Assembly: GCA_008828725.1 (NCBI GenBank)
Contig: MEHQ01004416.1
Span: forward strand, 218,455-282,454
DNA from: Saccharina japonica
Lineage: Eukaryota; Sar; Phaeophyceae; Laminariales; Laminariaceae
Length of the DNA stretch: 64,000 bases
Reading direction: 5' to 3'
Shown here: one piece after another, positions 41,161 to 52,290 of the stretch
How the letters are laid out: each line of letters starts with the position of its first letter
How positions within the stretch are numbered: the stretch's first letter is position 1
Program-made: the position numbers and the translations under genes
Notes under the pieces: model-generated
What the model saw: only the letters and a program-made list of their open reading frames with translations
Databases searched by the model: none
Told to the model about the DNA's origin: nothing

Positions 41161-42834
41161 AGAAGCTGCGATGGAGAGAGCTTGTTGAACTCGTAAGAGT
41201 ACAACGCAGGCGTGGTTGCCTGTGTTGTGCTGCTGGCAGCGTCGTTGCTGTGTATGCGTCGCAACGAGAAGTGGAACGTACGTACTCGTACATCTTCGGC
41301 GTCGGTGGGTTGTGCTGATACCACCCACCACCACACCACCGCCTTGTGGCATCCATACGCAAACTTGCTCTTTGAAACTCGTACGAGTACAAGGAAGGCT
41401 GTTGTTGCTCGTGCTTTTGCTGCTGGGCAGCGGCTGGCTGCTGTTGTACGGCGCAAACACGAGAGTGAACGTACTATCATTTTCTCGCGGGGTGGCTGAT
41501 AAGCACCCACCACCCACCACCGTGATCACCATACCGCAACTTGCTTTTTTCAAGGAAAATCGCAGATGATCCTATATCCTGTACACCTCCGCACGCATTG
41601 AGTTATTTAACACTCGATAGCTACACCAGATTGTTCGAATGCCACTTCTCATGCCGAGTCAAACTGAGGCCGCGGTGCTCGAGCAGAGGCACATACATGA
41701 CATCGGACGGGAACCAAAATCGACACTTGAAGCAACCAGTACCCGAAATGAAAAAACACCCGCAAGACCTGAATCTTTCTCTCTCTTCTTTTCTTTTTCC
41801 CACAGGCCCCCACAAAAAAGTGCGTCCCCAGATCCTAGCACAAACCTCGCTCAGTGGCCTTCACAATGGCGACGCCGGCCACGTAATCGACTCCCCCCAC
41901 GGGTCGGAGGTCAGAGAACACGTACCGAAGAAAACACGCGAAGACATGAGCCCTGTATGCAGACTACGAACCAAACGTCTCACAGGGCACGATTTTTCGG
42001 AGATCTCGTCGTAGATCTCGACGTCGAGGCCTCGCGCGCGCGCTACGGCGCCGAGCGGGCGGATCAGCTAAGCCGGCGGTTGCAGGCGAGGCGGGGGCAC
42101 GCCTCAGCGAAGAAACCGCGCGGAGAGGCGGTCAGAAGCGGGAGATATCCGCAGACCTAAGGATGTGCATATGTGATAAGCGAACTAAGATATATAGATT
42201 TATATCCTGGGGAAAAAACGACAGTGTTGAAGAAGAGAAGGCACAGCACGGCACAGCACTGCAGTACCGCACGGCAGGCCACAACACCGCACGGCACCGC
42301 GCGGTGCTGCGCTGCAATATGTACTGATGTACGTACGTACAACGGAACGTACATACAGTAGCCGCCTACCACTGTATTCTACTGCAGCGTTCGGCACGTC
42401 GTCCCTCTTGCCGTTCGTTCTCGCACTCGCACGATGTCGCACTCTGCCCAGAACTTGAGCACCGACGTGCCACGGTGTCCCACAATACACTACTCGTTCC
42501 ATTGTTCATGCCAAGCATGAAGCATCGGATTCCCCGAAAGAACAAACTCGCATCCTTCAGCCGGGGGCATTCTCCTTTCGCAGACAGCAACTACTACTTG
42601 CTACGACAACAACAGCTTCGAACAGCTTCCTAACCTATACACGAGTACCGAAGATACAGCAGCAGTAATACGGAGACGCACGTACGTGCGTAAGTAAGTT
42701 GAAGTACAGCAGCAGTAGTAGTAGTGAAGTTTGCACGAACCCTAGGAAATTCTACTTAAATCAGTAGCCTTTGCCAGAACTCTTGACCCACAAATCGTAC
42801 CCGATAAAGTACCAAATATATTACGTTTTTTGTG
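41161..42834. other. 1.7 kb without a recognised gene
   Basis: The 173-codon frame at 41639-42160 has no known domain. Near 42240-42330 there is a CAGCACGGCACAGCAC-type quasi-repeat. Confidence 0.35.
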
Positions 42835-42980
42835 GTGGTTGGTGGTCCGCACATTTAATTTCAAATTGTCCAAAACGCGCGGCGAAGCCGCGCACGGGTC
42901 GAGCCTTAGCCTGGACTAGGGTTGGGATTAGGGTTAGGGTTAGGGTTAGGGTTAGGGCTGGGTTGGGTCGACGGGTTCTC
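42835..42980 (+). repeat. Interstitial TTAGGG tract, second copy
   Basis: TTAGGG units at about 42917-42955 then GGGCTGGGTTGGGTC, preceded by GGTGGTCCGCA and GCGGCGAAGCCGCGC. This is the arrangement seen at 11660-11830, in the same orientation. Confidence 0.75.
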
Positions 42981-43073
42981 GTGATTTGATAGAAAAAAAC
43001 ATCCAAAAACACGTACAAATAGCAAGAAATCGTATTATATTTGGTAATTTGTCTGGTACGATTTGTGGGTTAA

Positions 43074-43342
43074 GAGTGCACCTGTGTTGCAGTGCCCACG
43101 AAAAAAACACGATTTTATCAAATCTCTTGACAAAGAGATACTGGAACCACGTCTACCCCAGTTGTTTTTCCTGTAGGACTTTTCGTAATTCTGCCCTAGC
43201 TCTGAACTTTCCCATTAATACAAAACTTGGCAAGGCAGGTATAAGCTCCTTGGTACACTCCCGTCAGTGTGCCAAAGCGGCAGCCGATTCCGTGACCTCC
43301 TTCGATGCGGACCTCGTCGTTGAAGTTTGAAAATGTGGTTCC
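43074..43342 (-). pseudogene. Coding fragment, left arm of an inverted duplication
   Basis: On the minus strand one frame reads S-K-E-V-T-E-S-A-A-A-L-A-H, a stop, then R-E-C-T-K-E-L-I-P-A-L-P-S-F-V-L-M-G-K-F-R-A-R-A-E-L-R-K-V-L-Q-E (written with breaks; about 43155-43305). It parallels the right arm at 43514-43770. One in-frame stop (TGA near 43268) marks it as dead. Confidence 0.6.
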
Positions 43343-43513
43343 AGCCGCTTGAATATGATGTTTCTCGTACTTTATTGAAGTACTTTTTTTCCTGCTGTAA
43401 AACGAGCACGTAGTACTTTTCGAAAAAAAAAATCTGCTGTAGAACGAGCACGAGCTCGTTCTACGGCAGGGAAAAAAATACTTGGCTACAGTACTGGCAT
43501 CCACAAATTCAAG

Positions 43514-43770
43514 CGCGTGGAACCACATTTTCAATTTTCAGCGACGAGGTCCGCATCGAAGGAGGGCGCGGAAACTGCTGTCGCTTTGGCACACTCACGG
43601 GAGTGCACCAAGGAGCTCATATCTGCCTTGCCAAATATTGGATTAATGGGAAAGTTCGGAGCTAGAGCAGAACTACGGAATGTCCTACAGGAAAATAAAA
43701 CGGGGCAGGTGTGGTTCCAGGGTCTCTGTGTCAAGAGTTTTTTTTTGGTTTTGTGGGCACTGCAACACAG
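43514..43770 (+). pseudogene. Coding fragment, right arm, ending at a splice-donor-like site
   Basis: An open frame of about 85 codons, with an amphipathic stretch (S-K-E-G-A-E-T-A-V-A-L-A-H, then E-C-T-K-E-L-I-S-A-L-P, then A-R-A-E-L-R-N-V-L-Q-E) that suggests helical repeats. It reaches ACACAG followed by GTGAGT at 43771, a good 5' splice site, so it may be a captured exon. The 170-bp centre between the arms has short inverted TTTTTTTCC/GTAGAACGAGCACG words. No downstream exon recognised. Confidence 0.5.
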
Positions 43771-44607
43771 GTGAGTGGTAAAGACGCCTCACTCAAATTA
43801 CTGTTGGAAGCCACCCTGGCAAAAAACCCCACATACTCTCCCGCAACACCCTAGAGCAGCTTCCTGGTCGTGGGCCTGCGCACCGAAGAGACAGCAAAGC
43901 CAGCTTGTGCAGTCGTCAGCCATTAAGGGGCACCCCGCTGAGAACCCCGTTGGGGGATAAAGATACCTACCGTTAGAGCCTTCATCTGTTTCGATTAATG
44001 GCCTGTGCGCAATTTGCGAACCCGTGTCGATATTACGAGTGACTCGTGACGAACATAGGAGCGACTGTCGTCGTGTTTCTTAAGTACTTCGATTTACTGT
44101 AGCGTTGGAAACCACCCTGGGGGGAAATGACACAGAATATACAGCAACGCCCATTCGGGTCAAGTCGAGTCAACAGCATGTAGCCTGAAGCGACCGTGCA
44201 CGATCCTTTGCGATTGGCGGGCAACGACCTGTATAACGCGCTTAACCACTGCCACTGGACTACCTATGGCTCGACGATGTGATCTCACTTCTATTCCAAG
44301 CGATTCGCTGTAGGAAATTTGCGAACAAGTTTGCTGGTCGTACCGACTCTTGCGCGAGCGGTTGTTGCTCTCTTGGATGCGGGTGCGGCGTGTAACTTAA
44401 GGCGCAGGACTCCGTTGAAGCCGAACGTTGGCCTGGACTGCTTGTACGTGTGTCGGCGATCGATTCTCGCTGGGCGCGGAATACGCACGGTATGCGCATC
44501 AGGTTTGGTGGGAAAAATTGCCGTGGGTTGGAGCCTCTTTGGACCAGGGGTCAGACAGACAGGTTTGTAGTTTCCGATATAGAGGACCCTAGGTAAACCT
44601 ACGGAAT
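43771..44607. other. No gene recognised
   Basis: GTTGGAA(G/A)CCACCCTGG occurs twice (about 43804 and 44104). Nothing else supported. Confidence 0.35.
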
Positions 44608-45802
44608 TGACTCTGTGTGTGACTATATGATACCGCAGAACACTGTACTGTAGTACCAACCCAAACCCCATGGTGAATTAGTCGGGACAAACCAACGACG
44701 GGAGAGTGCGCGCCACCTTGCCCTTACTTACACCTAAAATACTTGCCGTTGTTAAGGGTGGACGGTCGGCTTGGGGAAACGTCGAGAACGGCTGTAACCC
44801 GTCCGATGATTGGGAGCAACAAAGCTGCCCGGTACCCCCGCCAACCATGTGTGTGTGCAACTATTATACTACAAAAACCAGATGGCAAACGATTTGGGAT
44901 GAGCCAGCCATGGGTGAACGTGCCCCACCTTCCCCTTACGCACAGTTAAAATATTGACCAGCAGGGTGATTGCTTGATCGGCTTCGGGCGACGTCCAGAA
45001 CTAACTCGCCAGATGACTGGGCAAAACGAAACTGCGCCGGTACACTGGTTGTAAGCTACTATACTACTGTGGCCATGGCGATAGGTTTGCAATCAGCCAA
45101 TCATGGTGAGCGCGCGCCATGTTGCCCTTGTTCACACCTAGCCTAAATATCAATTATGCAGGTTGACGGTCGGCTTGGGACAACATCGGAACTACCGTTA
45201 CTCGCCCAGTGACTGGGCGAAACAAAACTGTCCAGTACCCTCTCGTCAGCCATACGAGGGCTATCATACCAACCGGTTTCACGTAAACCAACCATGGGGG
45301 AATGTGCGCCACCTTGCTCTTACCTACACCTAAAATAAACTTTTTACAATTGATGGTCGGTCGGGTTGCGACCACGTCGAAAACTAACTCGCCAGATGAT
45401 TGGGCAAAACAAAAACTGCCCCGATACCTTCGTCAACCATGCGTGACATGTGCCACATATGTGTGCTTGGTTGTATGTAGGCCTGCTATCATACTCAGCC
45501 CGCCCCCAGTGAGTCTTTGTCTGTGACTCCTGACATAACTCCTAACTCTACAACCCCCCGGCCTGGCCTGTGACTTAAACCAAGCAAGCGAATTAAGCAC
45601 TTAAGACACGAAGTACGACAGCTACTTTAACGATTTCCCTACGTATTGCAACAATGAGACCGCTCAATCATAAGAACCTTACCCTCGAAACCTAGCCGCA
45701 GCTCAACAAAAGGTAAATATCTTCACAATGCTTCGGGAAAAATCCAGGAGTCCAATTCTAAGCAAGTGTGTTCCCCAAAGACGGTGCCAGTTCTACAGGT
45801 TT
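44608..45802 (+). mobile_element. Repeat SD2 copy 1, with four internal units
   Basis: About 1.2 kb matching 54288-55443 along its length. It contains four tandem units of about 190-230 bp starting near 44668, 44897, 45097 and 45285. Each unit has, in order, CACCTTGCCCTTAC, ACACCTAAAATA, GGTCGGCTTGGGG-like, CTCGCC(A/C)GATGATTGGGC and AAAACTGCCC. After the last unit comes a unique tail (GTGAGTCTTTGTCTGTGACTCC) ending at GTTCTACAG. No protein frame. Class unknown, probably non-autonomous. Confidence 0.85.
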
Positions 45803-45821
45803 ATTTATTGTTTGGATTGAA

Positions 45822-46131
45822 GCCGGTCGCCCCGGTGGTCTAACTGGTAGCCACGAATCCTGTAGGGCCGGATGTCGAGGGTTAGATTCTCCCCATGGGG
45901 ATTTTTATTCTCAAATGACACCGTCTGTAGAGAGCGCATACTATAGCGTGGGTCAGCAAAATTCGACGAGAGTTGACGAGGGAAGAAAGTGCTGAAATCT
46001 TCTCGCTATAAAAATGCAAGGCAAGAACCGTAGTGGGGGAGGAGGGAGAGGAGTCTACTTTGTGACCCCGGATCTGAGTTACGAGTAGGGAGGGAGAAAG
46101 ACGAAAGTGCGAAGATAATTAATGGGATGGA
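45822..46131 (+). mobile_element. tRNA-derived SINE, full length
   Basis: AGCCGGTCGCCCCGGTGGTC head with intact A-box-like TGGTCTAACTGG and B-box-like GGTTAGATTCT; body as in the other copies, ending TAATTAATGGGATGGA just before an N at 46132, which replaces the A-tail. It sits 20 bp after the end of SD2. Confidence 0.9.
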
Positions 46132-46185
46132 NCCCCCTGCAAGCCGGCCGGGGTCTGTTGACAGTCCCATGGCAATCATTGATAT

Positions 46186-46355
46186 AACACCCGTTACCAC
46201 ACCCCCTGTTATCACACCGGCTGTTACCACACCCTCTCGTTATCACACCCCCTCGTTATCACACCCCCTGGTGGTTACCACACCCCTTGGGTACCACACC
46301 CCCTCGTTATCACACCCCTTGGGTACCACACCCCCTCGTTATCACACCCCCTTTT
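46186..46355 (+). repeat. Minisatellite, 15-17-bp unit
   Basis: Repeats of the type CTCGTTATCACACCCC and TTGGGTACCACACCCC, about ten units, some alternating. Confidence 0.9.
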
Positions 46356-47250
46356 ACCCTTTTGGAACTCACAGGTACCGCGACGTATTGTATATACAAC
46401 AGTACGTAGTGGTTCCTCTATCATATACGTAGTGCCGGTATGCGCCAGCCAACAATACCGGCACTATTGCGGCTAGTAATAGCAGCACTACAGCAGTGCA
46501 GTACATTCTCCGCACAATACTTAACTGCACTGGTGAATCCCATCCTTGCCAAGCGATTCCATACGAAGCACTATACATAGCGGGCAACCGGTACTACTCA
46601 ACCGACACTATAGAGGAACCACGACTGCTGTATACTCGTATAGAAGACGAGTTTTGCGGTTACTATTTTGTGTCGACCGCTCGCGAACAGCGTGCAACGA
46701 GCAACGAGTGTATAGTGCACGTGACGAAGTCCTCGATCTCAGAGATGTTGTTTCTTACTTTTTTTTTAACTTTAAATATAATACCATTGTGCTGCGCGCG
46801 TGTCGTGTACATGCACTCTTATGACATCTCCCGGCGTTGCCTCTCGAAGGCATCCCCTGTTCCTCTACTACAGCTCATCCCGGGCTGCTTCTTGAGGCCA
46901 TTGACGTATATATGTAACCGTTTTTTTTTTCTCGACTATTTTCCCCTAATTAAGGTCTTGAGCCCCTAAGGTGTGAGCCGGCAGGGTTTCATGTCTAATA
47001 ATACGTACAGTAAGTCAGGCGAGCGAAGGGAGCCAAATCAGCCCCCTCTCCGGCCGAAGGGGTCCCGGCCCCCAAAAATTACAATATATATGCCGCATTC
47101 AGCAATCCTTCCTACAACATGGAAACCCAATAAGTCGGATAGTTGGCACCTCTGGCCGCACTACCTCATCGTCCCCCATATGTTATCCAGGGACTAACGA
47201 TCAGTCCGGTAGGCCTCGGTAACTACACCTACTCTGCTTACCTCTTTTCC
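46356..47250. other. No gene recognised
   Basis: A 157-codon frame at 46496-46969 shows no known domain. Two T-runs near 46760 and 46920. Confidence 0.35.
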
Positions 47251-47289
47251 CACCAGCCCTGGCAACTTACCATTCACTTGCTACGCATT

Positions 47290-49580
47290 AATCTATTGTC
47301 TATTAATAGTTTCCTATTACAATTGACTGGCAATTGTGGTCGCCAATTCCAATTAATTGGAACGCATTGAGCTCTATGGTACAGACAATTCCTATTAACA
47401 GGCACCCACTAGGCCCTATCGTCCACCCAATTTATGCTAATATACACCCATCTACATTAATGGTTGAAGTAATTGCTATTAGCAGTTACCACCNNAATCC
47501 CATTGCTGAACGCATAGTCTATTGAAATATAATATCCCATTCTATTGTAACGCTAATGGACAATTGCAGAAAATTTTCGGTGCCAATGGCGCTTGCAATT
47601 CCATTTAATTGATATTCTCCTAAATAAATTGTGCTGACAGTTCTATTTAATTGACATCCTCCNAATTAAATTGTGCTGGCAATTCCATTTAATTGACATC
47701 CTCCCAAATAAATTGTGCTGGCAATTCCATTTAATTGGCGTAAATGGAATTGAAATTGTGCTGGCAATTCCATTTAATTGATATCCTTCTAATTAATTGC
47801 GCGGGCAATTCCATTTAATACTTAGGCATCTTTCTAAATAGTTGTCCTTGCAATTTCATTTATTTGGCAGGCTTCGAAATAACGAAATAGCTTGTCCAGA
47901 CAATCAGGCATTTCCATTTAATAGACAATATTATGTTACCGGTCAATTGATTCCGGACGCTGCAATCGGNATTTGACACAACACTATATGATATGTATGC
48001 ATGAGGAAGCTATTTCTTGAAGTTGCAAAGGCAAACGATTCGTGAGGCTGTCTAGCGGTTGGAATTGCCGGAGCGATTGANTCATGAAGCAGTCTATTAA
48101 TTGGAATCGACCAGACAACATATTTCGGAGGATGCCCATTAGATTAAATATATCGGACAAAATGTTTGGCGGCCGATTACTCACTAGGATTTTTTTTTCA
48201 TTCCCTTTCTGCTTAAGCCTTGGACAATAGGCATCGCAATAGACTTTTGCGCCTACAATAGACCCACCGAAAAGTCTATTAAATGGAATTAGACGGACAA
48301 TTGATTGTTACCATATTGCCGCAATAGGAATTGCAAAGACAACATATAGTAGTCCACCTACTAATTGGAATTGCTTAGGCAATTTCTTTAGAGCTCTGTT
48401 AATTAACTGGAATTGTCTCCTGCATTTTTTTCGCTCCGGAGACTCCAATACTCTATTACTTCTTCAATAGGATATGGACCTACCCACAATGGACTATTGC
48501 TTTTACAGTAGATCTTCCGGAAGTCCATTTAAATGGAATTGGTCGAGATGCTGCTTTCGTGGTGCATCTATTAATAGGAATGGTTCGGCCAATAGGTTTG
48601 TGTCCTGGCCTTCTAATAGATATTGTTTCAGCAATTATTTTCTGGTCTTGTCTCACAATTGGAATGGTTCAATCAAACCGTTTCTGCTCTCACCTTCCAA
48701 TTGGAATTGTTTCAATAATTTCTTTCTGTTCCTTTCTGTTAATAGGAATGGTCGGATCAATAGGTTTCTGCCCTGACCTTCCAATTGAAATTGTTTCAAC
48801 AATTAGTTTCAGGTCTTGCCTATCAATAGGAGTGGTTTGGTCAATAGGTTTCTGTGCTGACTTTCCAAATTAAATTGTTGGTTGGTTCAATAGTCAATAG
48901 GCTTTTTCCTGACCTTCCAATTGTTAGTGTTCAATCTTTTTTTCTGACCTCGACAGTTCCAATTAATAGACCGTACTTGAAATAATTTGGTTGGACAGTT
49001 TCAATTGGTAGACAACACTCGAAACAAACTGGCTATACAAATCCGACTGATAGATCTCACTCGGAATACTTTGACTGGGCAATTCCAATTAATAGAAATC
49101 ACTCGAAATCATCTAGTTGGACAATTGCATTTAATATATAGCATTTGAAATCAAGTGTCTCGACAATTCCAATTAACAGCCAGCACCCGAAATCAATTGT
49201 AGGCACAATTCCAATTAGTAGGCAGCACCCGAAATCAGTTGCCCGGACAATTTCAATTAGTATCCTTCAATCGAAATCATTTGGTTGGGCAAATCCAATT
49301 AATAGACAGCATCCGAANTCAGTTGTAGCCACAATAGACTATTGTAATAGGAATGGTCCAAATAATTGTGCAGGCAATTCCAATTAACTGACAGCACCTA
49401 AAATCCATTGTCTAAACAATTCCAATTGGTAGGCAGCATTCAAAACTAATTACCCGGACAATTCAAATGAATATACTTCAATCAAAATCAATTGGTTTGG
49501 CAATTCCAATTAATAGACTACACCCGAAAATAATTATAGACACAATAGACTATTGAAATAGGAATTGTCCAGGGTGTGAA
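47290..49580. repeat. AT-rich array on a 42-bp unit, with higher-order structure
   Basis: About 2.3 kb built from variants of one 41-43-bp unit whose most constant part is CAATTCCAATTAATAGA (or its inverse TCTATTAATTGGAATTG). In 49148-49575 five unit types follow in the same order twice (two higher-order copies of about 210-220 bp), the fifth being an inverted-looking ACAATAGACTATTGAAATAGG unit. In 48460-48930 the unit runs in the opposite sense. As the period is 14 codons, frames stay open (14-residue repeats such as T-I-P-I-N-S-Q-H-P-K-S-I-V-G). Single Ns at 47494-47495, 47663, 47970, 48081 and 49318 show unresolved bases. Nature unknown. Confidence 0.9.
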
Positions 49581-50349
49581 TTTTAACTAAAAAAAACAAT
49601 AATTTTGGTATATTTACTAAATGGTCCTCCGTAATAGTCCGACTATTAACGACTATTAACTATTAGTTGTTGACTATAATCGTGCGGAGTCACAGCTCTC
49701 GTATATACCATATGGGCGTACTATCGCAATCATGTGTAATTCTATCGTTTTGTCAATGTCAAGCGAGTGTTGTGTTGGGCTTAGTCTTCGGTATGATATA
49801 GATATGTATGTGCCAGGCACATATGGTCACAGTCTGACTGTCGGAATGGTAAGGAGAGTTTTTGTGTATTGAATGCGAACACTCAAAAACCTTAGGGGGG
49901 CAGCTAACACAGTTTATAACATGCCGTTGTAATAATACGCAGTTGTAAATTAACTGGCAGTAGTAATCTACTGATTGACCTGGCCAGTATATTCGCCAAT
50001 AGGTGTTTTCTTACGCACGCCCATGAAACATGCCATATTATTATACGGAAACCCACCAAATGGCGTTTCGGGTGAAGAGAGGAGAGACAGTATACTGCTG
50101 CAATCCAGTGTACTGGTTGATTTTTTTGACGACAGTATAATCGCTACTGACTGAGTCAGCCAGTGCCCAGCCCTAAGTTTTATACGTATGTATGTACTAC
50201 TACGAAGGGCTGTGATTTGCTGGACGGCGCAAGCATCTTGGACATTTAGTTGACTAGTCGGCTGTACGCTAATTTCCTGCTCATGAAATGACGCATGCAC
50301 GATATCAGTGCACAATACTTTTTGTTCTTTTTAGGGGTGGTGGCATTAT
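49581..50349. other. No gene recognised
   Basis: A 115-codon minus frame (49968-50315) has no known domain. Nothing else. Confidence 0.3.
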
Positions 50350-50563
50350 TACTGAGAGACTCATCCACCAATGAAACGAAAGTGCTAACCATAAACATAA
50401 CCAATTGCCTTATACCCTTGTAGGACTGGAGTCCTGTTTTTGGGGACAAATTACTTAGAATTAGAGTGTTTTGTCCCCAAAACGGGACTGCAGTTCTAAA
50501 AGGGTCAAGTATAAAACGAAAAATAGTGCGACACAAAAATCAAATTCCGAGGATTTTGGGTTA
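50350..50563 (-). mobile_element. F1 left half holding a piggyBac-like MITE
   Basis: F1 words AACGAAAGTGCTAACC and AATTCCGAGGATTTTGGGTTA flank a piggyBac-like copy at 50414-50504 (CCCTTGTAGGACTGGAGTCC ... GGACTGCAGTTCTAAAAGGG) whose TTAA flanks have drifted. The F1 is cut at its internal TTAA word by the Harbinger-like cluster. Confidence 0.75.
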
Positions 50564-51597
50564 AGGGCTATACTATTAACGAGTATAAAATAAATTCAAT
50601 TTGCAAAAAAATAAAATTCAAATTCGCTTTTCATTGGTCCAACACACGCACCAGCACCAAATATTATGCCCCAAGATCCTAATCTTTGGTGCTGGTGCGT
50701 GTGTTGACCAATGAAAAGCGGATTTGAATAAAAAAAAATCCAAATTGAATTTTTTTCTTCTTCGTTAAAACGGGCCCTTATAGGACTGGAGTCCCGTTTT
50801 GGGGACCAATTACTTAGGCCATACTATTAACGAGTATAAAATAAATTCAATTTGGAAAAATAAAAATTCAAATTCGCTTTTCATTGGTAACACACGCACC
50901 AGCACCAATTTTTATGCCCCAAGATCCTAATCTTTGGTGCTGGTGCGTGTGTTGACCAATGAAAAGCGGATTTGAATAAAAAAAATTCCAAATTGATTTT
51001 TTTTCTTCAAATCCGCTTTTCATTGGTCAACACACGCACCAGCACCAAAGATTAGGATCTTGGGGCATAAAAATTGGTGCTGGTGCGTGTGTTGACCAAT
51101 GAAAAGCGAATTTTAATTTTTATTTTTCCAAATTGAATTTATTTTATACTCGTTAATACGGGCCCTTAGGGCCCGTTTTAACGAAGAAAAAAAAAACAAT
51201 TTGGAAAAAAAAAAAAAAAAAAACGCTTCTCATTGGTCAGAACCCGCACCACCACCCAAGATTATACCCCAAGATCCTAATCTTTGGTGCTGGTGCGTGT
51301 GTTGACCAATGATAAGCGTATTTGAATTTAATTTTTCCCAAATTGAATTTATTTTGTACTCGTTAATATGGGCCTTAGGGCCCGTTTTAACGAAGGAAAA
51401 AAAAAAAATCAATTTGGAAAAACAAAAAAAAAATCCGCTTTTCATTGGTCAGAACCCGCACCACCACCCAAGATTATACCCCAAGATCCTAATCTTTGGT
51501 GCTGGTGCGTGTGTTGACTGTTGACCAATGAAAAGCGGATTTGAATTTGTTTTGTTCCAAATTGAATTTTGTTTTTCTTCGTTAAAACAGGCCCTTT
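50561..51597. mobile_element. Cluster of five Harbinger-like MITEs
   Basis: Copies at about 50564-50777, 50817-51000, 51001-51166, 51170-51373 and 51377-51594. Each has the CATTGGTC-AACACACGCACCAGCACC core and its inverse, with AACGA(A/G) and GGGCCC ends. The second and third are fused head to head into a 350-bp palindrome. A half piggyBac-like MITE (TATAGGACTGGAGTCCCG...) lies at about 50778-50815. TTA or TTAGGG words separate neighbours, consistent with repeated insertion at each other's TTA ends. Confidence 0.82.
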
Positions 51598-51669
51598 TTT
51601 TGGGCCATGGAATTTATCATCGGGTAGCACTTTTGTTTCCCTTCGGAATCAGATTTTTTTTGTTTTTTT

Positions 51670-51672
<3 letters not shown>
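51598..51672 (+). repeat. F1 piece in forward sense
   Basis: GGGCCATGGAATTTATCATC, GGGTAGCACTTTTG and CGGAATCAGA match the middle of F1, but in the sense opposite to the F1 half at 50350-50563. Confidence 0.65.
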
Positions 51673-51738
<66 letters not shown>

Positions 51739-51758
51739 GAGAAAGAGAGAGAGAGAAA
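51673..51758 (+). repeat. (GA)n microsatellite
   Basis: About 85 bp of GA repeats following a T-run. Confidence 0.95.
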
Positions 51759-52035
51759 TCTTGAATGTCGTGCCGCATAATATTTCCATTGCTGAGTCAG
51801 CGACGGCACCCATCTGCGGGGTACGCCCTGTGCTGTAGTACACGTTGAAATATTGATACTACTGTAGGTTAACAGCATGCTGGGTTTCCACCGACCGTAT
51901 AATGTTTACGTACGTCGAGTGTTTCGTAGGCCCTGTCTTGTAGTCGACGAGACTGCTGCGCGCGTGAAAGCAGACTGTACTACTGTTACGGACAGAAGCA
52001 TGTATGTCAACGGACCAACCCACCTCTGCGGAATG
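51759..52035. other. Nothing recognised
   Basis: No supported gene or repeat. Confidence 0.3.
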
Positions 52036-52290
52036 ATGAAGAGTAGTCTGGGGGGTACTCGATACTCATGCATGACCGTAGTCATATGACAATAGACCTT
52101 CACACCCCTACAATGCCGGGACGGAGCATGTTGGGTTTTCACCGAGACCAGGCAGTCATTGCTAGCACCAAGGACGAAGCGCCGTGAGGTGTTCGGCTCG
52201 TCGTATCAAAGATTAACTACTGCAAATCCCACTTAGAACCGCTTGTGAGGTGGACTCGCATATGGATGACAGCCTCAATGAGTTAGGGGG
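52036..52290. repeat. Dispersed repeat R1, second copy
   Basis: It matches 1990-2240: GTAGTCATATGACAATAGACC, CCTACAATGCCGGGACGGAG, GTTGGGTTTTCACC, then CTCGCATATGGATGACAGC. Confidence 0.75.

Noticed and set aside
40446-41513. 355-codon minus-strand frame, Leu/Ser-rich
   Set aside because: Its core is the GA microsatellite, and its ends cover an F4 element and a SINE fragment.
48474-48873. Protein-coding genes with 14-residue repeats
   Set aside because: All frames are open because the unit is 42 bp; three different frames give similar-quality repeats, so none is favoured.
47290-49580. CRISPR-like array
   Set aside because: There are no unique spacers; the whole unit repeats with drift and in both senses, in a eukaryotic context.
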